Source of the DNA: BRHc4a sp049325055
GTDB taxonomy: Bacteria > Bacillota > Desulfotomaculia > Desulfotomaculales > Desulfocucumaceae
DNA length: 27,403 bases
Assembly (NCBI GenBank): GCA_049325055.1
Contig: JBMOPB010000114.1
Coordinates: 1 to 27,403, forward strand
Direction: 5' to 3'
Numbering within the stretch: the stretch's first letter is position 1; each line of letters begins with the position of its first letter. The translations under genes were made by a program, and so were the position numbers. Positions 1 through 6,802 of the stretch are shown here, one piece after another. A model generated the notes under the pieces. That model did no database searches and was not told the DNA's origin. It worked only from the letters and a program-made list of their open reading frames with translations.

Positions 1-166
1 CCTCCACAAAGGTGTCGGGGTCAAGCAGCAGCCTGATCCTCTCCCGGGCGAAGAGCTTTCCCTTTTTGGCGTTGCTTTGGTGATATTTGGGGTGCCCCCC
101 CGCTTTGGCCTCGGCTTCCTTTTCCTTGAGAATGGCATTAAGGTCTTTCACATTGTTGCCTCCCAT
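1..166 (-). CDS. Carboxyltransferase subunit of a biotin-dependent acyl-CoA carboxylase/decarboxylase (5' end only)
   Basis: Only the first 55 codons are in the window; the gene runs off the left edge. The reading begins MGGNNVKDLNAILKEKEAEA and continues with KKGKLFARERIRLLLDPDTF at about residues 34-53. The pattern K-G-K-L-x-A-R-E-R-I-x-L-L-L-D-P is the conserved N-terminal block of the carboxyltransferase component of propionyl-/methylmalonyl-CoA-type carboxylases and sodium-pumping decarboxylases. The substrate cannot be read from this fragment. Two starts are possible: ATG at 166, with AAGGAGG about 10 nt upstream, or GTG at 151, with GGGAGG 7 nt upstream. The family call is fairly secure; the choice of start and of carboxylase or decarboxylase is open. 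Confidence 0.75.
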   Translation of the reverse strand, partial: MGGNNVKDLNAILKEKEAEAKAGGHPKYHQSNAKKGKLFARERIRLLLDPDTFVE

Positions 167-510
167 TAAAACAATCCCTCCTTGAGTAATTAGGTACTAT
201 AATTAATCTCAAATAACTGCCTTCGCCCTTATCGACTCCCCCAAGCATCAGAAATTTTTAATATTTCACTCATTTTTACTTAATACAATAAGCATGCCAA
301 AGGAATAAAACCGCCAGATTCAAAAGGATAAAGGGTTTAAGGCAAATTTCAACATAATACAAAATGTTTTTGAACTGTTTAAATTTGCGAACACTTGTAA
401 TATTTTTAATCCAGGTGTATGACAGGGCACGGGATTATATTGCCCGACAGCACAGCTACACGATTGACATTTGTTGTTAATAGCTGTTTTAATAAATGCT
501 AGGAAGATAA
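167..510. other. AT-rich intergenic region without a gene
   Basis: This stretch separates the carboxyltransferase gene (minus strand) from the plus-strand genes. It is clearly richer in A and T than its surroundings, and no reading frame in it looks coding. It should hold the promoter of the leftward carboxyltransferase gene, but I could not identify a convincing -35/-10 pair on that strand. One good plus-strand promoter candidate lies at its right end (listed separately). A short GGGCA/TGCCC hairpin at 425-445 is too small to interpret. Confidence 0.6.
464..493 (+). promoter_or_regulatory. Candidate sigma-A promoter
   Basis: A perfect -35 box TTGACA (464-469) is followed after 18 nt by TTTAAT (488-493), which matches five of six -10 positions. 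It lies about 145 nt upstream of the 357-aa gene and just before the deacetylase remnant, so it could drive the 639 gene with a leader containing the remnant. This is sequence match only. Confidence 0.45.
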
Positions 511-606
511 TTACCGCACCGGGGGAACGTGCTGGAGGGCGGATACAATCACCAGGTCCTTGGCAAAAATGTAAAGGCCCTGCTGCACGGATTTATGGCT
601 GAATAA
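511..606 (+). pseudogene. Remnant of a histone-deacetylase-family (AcuC-like) gene, 3' end only
   Basis: The frame from 511 to the TAA at 604-606 reads on as GNVLEGGYNHQVLGKNVKAL and ends in FMAE. The LEGGYN motif followed by a short amphipathic helix is how class II histone-deacetylase/acetoin-utilization deacetylases end. The same frame has a stop at 508-510, and upstream of about 510 the sequence turns AT-rich and noncoding, so the other 300 or so codons are missing. This looks like a deletion scar. The fragment carries no catalytic residues and cannot be functional. The short length keeps the call moderate. Confidence 0.55.
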
Positions 607-638
607 GGAAACGTGTTTTTAATACGGGAGGGAAAATA

Positions 639-1712
639 ATGAAGATCGCTTTCCACTTTGACGCCGACCATGAAAGATTTGACAGATATTACGGCCTGCC
701 GGTGATTAAAGAAATTTTCTGCCTGCTCCTCAACCGGGACACATCCAACCTGCACCTTAAAGTATTTACCGGTAATATATGCGTTCTGGACTATATCAGG
801 GACAAGAAAAACCGGGAGGAACTGCTCAAGGGGCTTTTCACACCACCCCGGCCGGTCTGGCAGTCGCTGCGCCCCGACTTTATAGATTATCTTTTTAACA
901 GGAAGATATTTGTCATCGCCTTTGAGGGAATGAGCGCCAGGCTAAGGGATACCATGCACGACGCACTCCTGAACGACGAAACATACCTGGGGGCGCAGCA
1001 GATACACGAGGCCAATCCGGTACACTGGGTATTGTACGGAGCTTCTCTTCTGCCATCGTACAGAATTGTGGGACCAAACCTCCGCCTGTTCTATTCCCTG
1101 GGACACGGAGATGAAAAAGACGAGGGGCTGGCCGAGGACTTCAGGGCGGAGCTGCCGTTCAGCACCGTAACCTTTGAGGAAATGGAGGTCCCCCATACAA
1201 TACTGGACAGCTACAGCTCCTATGAACATGCTTCCAGGGTTGCCAACATGTCAAGCAAACTGTATGACCACCTTAACCTGGTGGCAGATCAGCTGATGCT
1301 GAAAATAACGGACCTTTCCCCGAACCTCTACCAGGACATGTACAAGACTCTCACCGAGTTTGAGGATATTGACACCTCCGAGGAACTGGCCAGGGCGGCA
1401 ATATCATGCCGCAAAATGCTTGAGGTGCTGGCCGACCGGCTGTCCCCGCCGGAAAGCGGCCCGGAGGCCGGCAGCGAGGGAAAAACCGGCCAACTGGACA
1501 GGCTTCGCGAATATATAGCCAGATCCGGGACAGAAAGCGACATACTCCTTTCACAACTGCAGGACATAACCTCCAGGTCATTTAAAATACTTGACCAGAC
1601 CTACAGGGGAACCTACGGAGACGACCCGCGCATGGATGCCGGACGCATGCTCATAGGGCTTCTGGTTTTTATTCACGATGTCATCTCTCTGGCCACCCGG
1701 CCCCAGGGGTAA
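639..1712 (+). CDS. Uncharacterized 357-aa protein with helical C-terminal domain
   Basis: I do not recognise this protein as a named family. It starts MKIAFHFDADHERFDRYYGL after a good GGGAGG ribosome site. It has no signal peptide and no membrane segment, so it should be cytoplasmic. The N-terminal 190 residues look like a mixed alpha/beta domain with acidic and aromatic patches. From about residue 230 the protein is mainly helical, with a charged, glycine-rich linker near 275-290. The blocks AAISCRKMLEVLADRLSP (about 256-273) and FKILDQTYRGTYGDD (about 313-327) resemble in layout the helical C-terminal domains of HEPN/AbiJ-like proteins, but I cannot show a HEPN R-x4-6-H motif. It stands alone, closed by a strong terminator. 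Composition fits the neighbouring genes. Confidence 0.7.
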   Translation: MKIAFHFDADHERFDRYYGLPVIKEIFCLLLNRDTSNLHLKVFTGNICVLDYIRDKKNREELLKGLFTPPRPVWQSLRPDFIDYLFNRKIFVIAFEGMSARLRDTMHDALLNDETYLGAQQIHEANPVHWVLYGASLLPSYRIVGPNLRLFYSLGHGDEKDEGLAEDFRAELPFSTVTFEEMEVPHTILDSYSSYEHASRVANMSSKLYDHLNLVADQLMLKITDLSPNLYQDMYKTLTEFEDIDTSEELARAAISCRKMLEVLADRLSPPESGPEAGSEGKTGQLDRLREYIARSGTESDILLSQLQDITSRSFKILDQTYRGTYGDDPRMDAGRMLIGLLVFIHDVISLATRPQG

Positions 1713-1751
1713 CCGGCGGGAAACGCAGGAACCTTTTAATACCGGCCAAAT

Positions 1752-1789
1752 ACTCCCCCTTAAAAAGCTGTTAAGGGGGAGTTTGTTTT
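1752..1789 (+). terminator. Rho-independent terminator after the 357-aa gene
   Basis: A perfect 12-bp stem (ACTCCCCCTTAA, 1752-1763, with its complement at 1771-1782) closes a 7-nt loop and is followed by TTGTTTTG. It lies 40 nt after the stop codon. Confidence 0.88.
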
Positions 1790-1871
1790 GATCAGGTATG
1801 AGAAGGAATTTGACCGTATTTAGCAAATATACATTAAGCTATGCAATATATTGCAATGGGAGTGGTAACTT

Positions 1872-3761
1872 CTGAAAAAAATATTGACTGCTTTAATATT
1901 ATCTGCCCTGATCACGCTGGCAGGATGCACCAGGGCAGCCGACAACGCCGGAGCCGAAGTTGTGGATCCCGGCTCCCGCAAGGTGTTAAAACCGGCGTTG
2001 ATCCGCCTGGAGGACGTAGGCCCCGGGGGCCCGTACCAAAGTGAAGAAAACCTGCATAAGCTGTATACCATAGCGGCTTACCTCCACGAGGAAGGTGTCC
2101 CCTTCCACATTTCACTGATCCCCAGGATAGTGGTTCCTTCAAAGAAATACGACGTCAGCATCGGGGACGATACCCCCTATACAAATATTTTTGTCAGCAC
2201 AATCAAAGAGATGGAAAAACTGGGCGGCATCGTGGGGGTGCACGGTTATACCCATCAGAGCGGGAACACCAACAGCGCTTTTGGTTTTGAGTTTTATGAC
2301 CGGGTGGAAAACCCCTCGGTGCCGGATACCTATGAATTCGCAAGGGAACGGGCCGACAAGGCATTCGCACTGTTTTCGAAGGCCGGGATCAAGCCCGCGT
2401 ACTGGGAGACGCCCCACTACACCGCCTCCATCAGGCAGCACCCTGCCTTTGAGGAGCAAAACGGGCTGTTATACGAAAACAATCACCGGGGAGAGGCGGC
2501 CGGCAACTATAAAGTGATCGACCACCACGGCAACGGCTTCAGGGGTTATATCACCGTCCCGGCCCCCCTGGGGAACATAGACAAGCCGGCCGATGTGGAC
2601 AAGATGATAAAAAGGATCGACAACATGGGGAACGACCTGGCCTCGTTTTTTTACCACCCGTTCAGGGAATTCAAATACATGTACAGGGAATACAACTCCA
2701 AAGGCGAGCCGTATTACGTATACGACCAAAACTCCCCCCTTCACGTTCTGATAAGAGCATTCAAGGAAAAGGGTTACACATTTGTACCGGTTTATTCCCT
2801 TGCCCGATTTGTCCCGGCCCAGAGACTGGAATCCCTCCCCTTCGTTGAGGGCGATACGGTACTGGCCGGCCAGTTTGTGCCCGGTGGAGGGGCGGAAATA
2901 CTGGTGTGGAACAAAGCTTCCAGCCAGTTGCACATGTACGGCTACACCGCCGGCTGGTATTCCCCCAGAAGAGAAAGGGCATTCACCGACCTGGGGGTCT
3001 GGCTGAAAGATTGGTATTTGGAAAAAGAATCGGTGCTGCTGGCCGGCGACTTTACCGGCAACAAAAAGGATGACCTGGTGGTTTTCAGCCCCGGGCAGGG
3101 GACCTTCAGGCTTATCGAAAATCTGGACGGAAAGCTGGTCCCCCGGGAAAGGATATACCCTGCCCCGGGCGGATTGAAATCTGCAAGTGCTATGTCTGGT
3201 GACTTTAACGGGGACGCCCTGGCCGACCTGTGCATATACGACCGGGAAGGTGACAGGATAGGTCTGGCCTTTAACTCCGGAAACGGCTTTAAACCTGTAA
3301 ACTGGCAGTATGTGGAGCTGCTGAAGGAAAAAATCCATAAACCCCTGGCCGGTGATTTTAACGGAGACCGCAGGACCGACATACTTTTGTATGATTCTCT
3401 GAAAGGTCAGTGGAATGTACTTCTGACAGGCCCCAGGGGGAAATTCTACCCCGGCGGGCAGCCCTGGATGAAAAACTGGGGGAGCGGTGACTCGTGGCAG
3501 CCGCTTGTGACGGACATCAACGGGGACGGGAAAAGCGACCTTGCGCTCTATAACAGGACAGGACACTGGCAAACAGCCACCTCCGACGGCAGGAGCTTTG
3601 TATTCAGGGGCGATTTCGGTCCGTGGGGAGCAAGCCCCAGGGGAGTGCCTCTGGCAGCCGACCTTAACGGAGACGGCAGATCGGACCTGATCATGGTCGA
3701 TGGCGTAAAAGGCAAGGGCTACAGCCTTGATACCGCCTTTTCGGTTTTGGACATGAAATAA
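1872..3761 (+). CDS. Secreted DUF2334 polysaccharide-deacetylase-like lipoprotein with FG-GAP repeats
   Basis: The N-terminus is a lipoprotein signal: Lys-Lys, a hydrophobic run, then LAGC. The full signal is obtained only if translation begins at CTG 1872, which has GGGAG 9 nt upstream; the next start in frame, TTG 1884, drops both lysines and lies too far from a ribosome site. Residues about 40-310 fit DUF2334, a relative of the polysaccharide deacetylases (IRLEDVGP, HISLIPR, GIVGVHGYTHQ, WETPHYTAS), with His and Asp residues suited to metal binding. Residues about 325-625 hold five or six FG-GAP/VCBS-type repeats with D-x-N-G-D-x-x-x-D calcium-loop patterns (GDFNGDALADL, TDINGDGKSDL, ADLNGDGRSDL), a likely beta-propeller. 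It is probably anchored outside the cell and acts on or binds a glycan; the substrate is unknown. Confidence 0.8.
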   Translation: MKKILTALILSALITLAGCTRAADNAGAEVVDPGSRKVLKPALIRLEDVGPGGPYQSEENLHKLYTIAAYLHEEGVPFHISLIPRIVVPSKKYDVSIGDDTPYTNIFVSTIKEMEKLGGIVGVHGYTHQSGNTNSAFGFEFYDRVENPSVPDTYEFARERADKAFALFSKAGIKPAYWETPHYTASIRQHPAFEEQNGLLYENNHRGEAAGNYKVIDHHGNGFRGYITVPAPLGNIDKPADVDKMIKRIDNMGNDLASFFYHPFREFKYMYREYNSKGEPYYVYDQNSPLHVLIRAFKEKGYTFVPVYSLARFVPAQRLESLPFVEGDTVLAGQFVPGGGAEILVWNKASSQLHMYGYTAGWYSPRRERAFTDLGVWLKDWYLEKESVLLAGDFTGNKKDDLVVFSPGQGTFRLIENLDGKLVPRERIYPAPGGLKSASAMSGDFNGDALADLCIYDREGDRIGLAFNSGNGFKPVNWQYVELLKEKIHKPLAGDFNGDRRTDILLYDSLKGQWNVLLTGPRGKFYPGGQPWMKNWGSGDSWQPLVTDINGDGKSDLALYNRTGHWQTATSDGRSFVFRGDFGPWGASPRGVPLAADLNGDGRSDLIMVDGVKGKGYSLDTAFSVLDMK

Positions 3762-3766
3762 TCACG

Positions 3767-3904
3767 CTACCGTAGAATAAGGGCCCAGCCTTGTGTATCA
3801 TCAAGCACCGCCTTGAAAAGGAAAACCGCGACCCAGTCCCGGAAATAGCGCCAGTTGACGGCAAATATAAGCAGCAGAAGGGTGGCAAACCCCGCAACTA
3901 TCAT
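3767..3904 (-). pseudogene. Short membrane-protein fragment, possibly a truncated CBO0543-like gene
   Basis: From ATG 3904 the minus strand encodes 45 residues: a hydrophobic helix (MIVAGFATLLLLIFAV), then WRYFRDWVAVFLFKAVLDD, then an early TAG. The aromatic, tryptophan-rich second block recalls small membrane proteins of Clostridia such as the CBO0543 group, which are normally about 150 residues. There is no convincing ribosome site. The open frame upstream of 3904 is rich in proline and glycine and does not look like protein. I read it as a decayed gene end convergent with the lipoprotein gene; chance is not excluded. Confidence 0.3.
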
Positions 3905-4127
3905 GATATAGGCCCGATAGCCCTTGGGCTGATCGGAATGACAGGCGGGGGTGCCCTCGGGTACCTGCCGGACCGCAGGATAAACAAAAAGAAAAAATCC
4001 GGGGAAAGATCCTCCGGGGAAATAATAGTGGCTGTACTGTGTTACAATGATGACGATGCAGTCCTGGCCGGACAGATTATGAGAGATCACCATGTAGCGG
4101 CTGTTGGGCGGGGGCCGGACATATAAC
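3905..4127. other. Stretch with no recognisable gene
   Basis: Both strands have open frames across this stretch (about 110-130 codons), but neither has a ribosome site, a familiar motif or a plausible protein composition. With the fragment at 3767-3904 it makes about 400 bases of apparently decayed sequence between two convergent genes. Confidence 0.5.
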
Positions 4128-4159
4128 TTGAACAAAAGGGGCTGCCGCCCCTTGTTCAA
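4128..4159 (-). terminator. Hairpin downstream of the NapH-like gene, probable terminator
   Basis: TTGAAC plus AAGGGGC (4128-4142) pairs with GCCCCTT plus GTTCAA (4147-4159) around a 4-nt loop, with a two-base bulge. It starts 20 nt beyond the stop of the minus-strand gene. The tract after it on that strand (GTTATAT) is only moderately T-rich, so termination is likely but not certain. Confidence 0.5.
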
Positions 4160-4179
4160 TTAAACCTCAAAGCAAATAA

Positions 4180-5151
4180 TTAACGGGTAAGCGTTTGGGT
4201 TTGGCTTTCCTGTTCCGTTACCGGAAGCACAGCCGACACATTTTTTTTGCCGGCGGTCCCGCTTCCTTTTGAATTCCATATTCCTGCGGCCTTGGCAACC
4301 CCGTACGTGCCCAGGAATATCCCCAGTGTTATCACTCCCACCATCAGCGGGGCAACCACCCTTTTTCCGGCGGTAAACCGCAATGTGCCCGGCACGGGAC
4401 AGGCAGAGACACAGTCGGCACATCCGTTGCATTCCGCGGCACCGCCTTTCAGTTTCTGACTGCAGGCCTTACTGCACCTATTACAGTTGAGGCAGGTGTC
4501 TTCGTTTATCCTGAGGCGGACCAGGCCCAAACGGCCCAGAATCTCCAGTAAAGCGCCAAGGGGGCAGGCGTAGCGGCACCAGGGCCTGTCGGTAAAAAGA
4601 GCAAGCAAAAGTGTCAGGCCCAGCAGTATAAGTGCAAAAGGATACTCCTCAAATACCCCGGCAACCCCGTTGTACAGGTGGGCGTAGGCTACCCACGGGT
4701 CATAGGCCCGGAATATCAGATCTCCGGTATACCATGTAAAAGCCAGCACCAGTGCCAGAACAACATATTTAAGTTTTGAAAGAATCCGGTGCACCGGGCC
4801 GGGCAGATGAAAAGTCCTGCCGAAAAGCCTTTTCCCTACACTGCCAAGCCACTCCTGGAGAGTGCCCAGGGGGCATATCCAGCTGCAAAAGGACTTGCCC
4901 GCCACCAGGGCCATGATCACAACGCCGGCCAGCAGTACGAGGTTTGAAGTGTTGGTCCGCTTTAAAAACTCGCCATAGGCCAGCAACTTGTACAGGGCCT
5001 CAATTCCGCCGAAGGGGCACAGCGCGTCCACGGGCGCCGTCCCCTGCGGTCCCCCTCCCCTTATCTGGTGAAGCACAGCGGCAAAGGTCATAAAACCCAG
5101 AAACAAAAACTGGCTGGTTCTTCGCAAAAAATTGGCGCTAATTTCCTTCAC
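4180..5151 (-). CDS. NapH/CcoG-like membrane protein with 4Fe-4S clusters
   Basis: This 323-aa protein has about five hydrophobic helices and the two C-x3-C-P motifs of the NapH family (CSWICPLGTLQEW near residue 89; CRYACPLGALLEI near 193). After them come two ferredoxin-type cluster motifs, CLNCNRCSKAC and CNGCADCVSACPVPG (about 221-254). Such proteins carry electrons between the quinone pool or a membrane partner and soluble redox proteins. A last helix (about 270-288) and a Ser/Thr/Gln-rich tail follow. The start is GTG 5151 with a weak ribosome site (GGAATGGG). It is a single gene; no reductase partner lies beside it, so the electron acceptor is unknown. A palindromic site upstream suggests control by a redox or oxygen regulator (inference). 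Confidence 0.82.
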   Translation of the reverse strand: MKEISANFLRRTSQFLFLGFMTFAAVLHQIRGGGPQGTAPVDALCPFGGIEALYKLLAYGEFLKRTNTSNLVLLAGVVIMALVAGKSFCSWICPLGTLQEWLGSVGKRLFGRTFHLPGPVHRILSKLKYVVLALVLAFTWYTGDLIFRAYDPWVAYAHLYNGVAGVFEEYPFALILLGLTLLLALFTDRPWCRYACPLGALLEILGRLGLVRLRINEDTCLNCNRCSKACSQKLKGGAAECNGCADCVSACPVPGTLRFTAGKRVVAPLMVGVITLGIFLGTYGVAKAAGIWNSKGSGTAGKKNVSAVLPVTEQESQTQTLTR

Positions 5152-5185
5152 CCCATTCCGATAACATTCTGAGCAAAGGTCTGTA

Positions 5186-5250
5186 ACTATAAAAAATATA
5201 TGCGGAGAATGTTGCCATTTTGTTGCGAAAATGTTACAAGTCTGGTAACA
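5186..5250 (-). promoter_or_regulatory. Promoter region with a 19-bp palindrome upstream of the NapH-like gene
   Basis: TGTTAC-N7-GTAACA (5232-5250) is a perfect dyad with 6-bp arms. A further GTAAC half-site lies at 5183-5187 on the plus strand. On the minus strand TATAGT (5191-5186) is a plausible -10 box with no recognisable -35. If transcription starts near 5179, the dyad centre is about 62 nt upstream, the position typical for an activator of the CRP/FNR type. The bound protein is unknown and the sequence is not a standard FNR or CRP site. Confidence 0.4.
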
Positions 5251-5254
5251 TCAC

Positions 5255-5279
5255 AAAAAAAAACCGCCGGCCAGCGGTT
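5255..5279 (-). terminator. Rho-independent terminator of the hydE-aspA-hydF-hydG operon
   Basis: Read on the minus strand, AACCGC (5279-5274) pairs with GCGGTT (5267-5262) and runs into nine T residues (5263-5255). It begins 14 nt after the hydG stop codon. Confidence 0.9.
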
Positions 5280-5292
5280 ATCCATCTCCTAT

Positions 5293-6711
5293 TTAAAAAT
5301 ACAGATCCCTTTCCCCTTTTCCGATTCGCTCCAGCCTTGCCTCGGTTTCCTTCCGGACCGGGCTGCTGGGTATCATCAGGAGGTGCTCCCTGATTGCGCC
5401 TTCAGCAATCTCCAGGGTTTGCGGAGATGCGTAATCAATTAAATATTCCTTGAAGGTAAGTATGGCGTTGGGCTGGCATATATCCCCTATCTCCCCGGAT
5501 TTGGCCAGTGCCATAAACCGGTCCCCGGTCCGGCCCCTGCGGTAACAGGCGGTACAGAAACTGGGGATGTAGCCGGAAGCGCAGATGCTCTTCACCACCT
5601 CGTCCGGGCTCCGGTGGTCCTCTACGTTGAACTGGGCTGTGTTGACCTTGCTCCGTGAAGCATCCCCGCCGTACTCTTCTTTGTACCCGCCCACCCCGGT
5701 GCAGGACCCGGCGCTTATCTGTGACACCCCCACGGATAAAAGCTCATCCCTGAAGGCAGGTCTTTCACGTGTGGATAGTATAATTCCGGTATAGGGTACC
5801 GACAGCCTCAAAACAGCCACCAGTTTTTTGAAATCACTGTCCGGTACCAGGTAAGGGAAGTTTTCCACCGACACCCCCGAGGCCGGCCGCAGGCGCGGCA
5901 CCGAAATGGTGTGGGGCCCCACCCCGAAGCTATCCTCCAGGTGCCGGGCGTGTATCAAGGTGGCCAGAACCTCAAATTTATAGTCATAGAGGCCGTAGAG
6001 AACACCAAAGCCAACATCGTCGATGCCGCCCTCCATGGCCCGGTGCATGGCGGTGAGGTGGTAGTGGTAATCCGACTTGGGCCCTTGGGGGTGCATTTTA
6101 CGGTAACTATCCCGGTGGTAAGTCTCCTGAAAAAGTATGTACGTTCCGATTCCCGCCTCCTTTAAGCGGCGGTATTCCTCCGCCCCGGTGGCGGCTATGT
6201 TTACATTGACCCGGCGGATGCTGCCGTTGTTTTCTTTAACTGAATATATTGTTTTGATGGCTTCCAGAACATAATCCAAAGTGCACTCTTCCGGGTGTTC
6301 ACCGCACTCAACTGCCAGCCGCTTATGGCCAAGGGACTCCAGTATTCGCACCTCTTCCTCTATTTCCGTCATGGAAAGCCGCCTTCGGACCATGTCACTG
6401 TTGCTGCGGCGGTACCCACAGTAGGAGCAGTTGTTGACACAATAATTGCTGAGGTACAGGGGGGCGAAAAATACCAGCCGGCGGCCGTAAATCCTCTCTT
6501 TAACGGCCCGGGCAGTTGAATACATTTTCTCCAAAAGTCCCTGGTCCTCCACATTCAGTAACACCCCGGCCTCGGCCGGAGTAAGCCCCCCGGCCCTGCC
6601 CGCTTTTTCAACGATTTCCAGCGCCTTCCGGGTGGAGGTTGTTCTCCCCTCTTCCAACAGGCCGTAAATCTCTTTCTCGTCTATAAAATCCGAGGAATAA
6701 TTGTGATCCAT
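5293..6711 (-). CDS. hydG: [FeFe] hydrogenase maturase HydG, radical SAM tyrosine lyase
   Basis: HydG cleaves tyrosine with S-adenosylmethionine chemistry and makes the Fe(CO)(CN) synthon for the hydrogenase H-cluster. The 472-aa length is normal. The radical SAM cluster motif C-x3-C-x2-C is CVNNCSYC at residues 91-98, after the typical NVEDQ and FFAPLYLSNY blocks. The second, auxiliary cluster motif C-x2-C-x22-C is complete at C386, C389 and C412 (CTACYRRGRTGD and CQPN). It is last in the hydE-aspA-hydF-hydG operon, 91 nt after hydF. The ATG at 6711 matches the family start, but the strong AAGGAGGGG lies 40 nt upstream; an in-frame CTG at 6738 is better placed and would add nine residues. 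Confidence 0.97.
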   Translation of the reverse strand: MDHNYSSDFIDEKEIYGLLEEGRTTSTRKALEIVEKAGRAGGLTPAEAGVLLNVEDQGLLEKMYSTARAVKERIYGRRLVFFAPLYLSNYCVNNCSYCGYRRSNSDMVRRRLSMTEIEEEVRILESLGHKRLAVECGEHPEECTLDYVLEAIKTIYSVKENNGSIRRVNVNIAATGAEEYRRLKEAGIGTYILFQETYHRDSYRKMHPQGPKSDYHYHLTAMHRAMEGGIDDVGFGVLYGLYDYKFEVLATLIHARHLEDSFGVGPHTISVPRLRPASGVSVENFPYLVPDSDFKKLVAVLRLSVPYTGIILSTRERPAFRDELLSVGVSQISAGSCTGVGGYKEEYGGDASRSKVNTAQFNVEDHRSPDEVVKSICASGYIPSFCTACYRRGRTGDRFMALAKSGEIGDICQPNAILTFKEYLIDYASPQTLEIAEGAIREHLLMIPSSPVRKETEARLERIGKGERDLYF

Positions 6712-6802
6712 GGCTCGCCGGGCTTCCCGCGTCAGCAGGAATACCCTTTTTCCCCTCCTTAAGCAATAGATTGATTAAACCAAAATTATAATTTAGGCCC
6801 TG

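Noticed and set aside
2469..3572. Minus-strand open frame of 367 codons inside the lipoprotein gene
   Set aside because: Antisense to clear FG-GAP repeats; compositional shadow.
3791..4126. Plus-strand 111-codon open frame
   Set aside because: No ribosome site, no motif, and charged low-quality composition.
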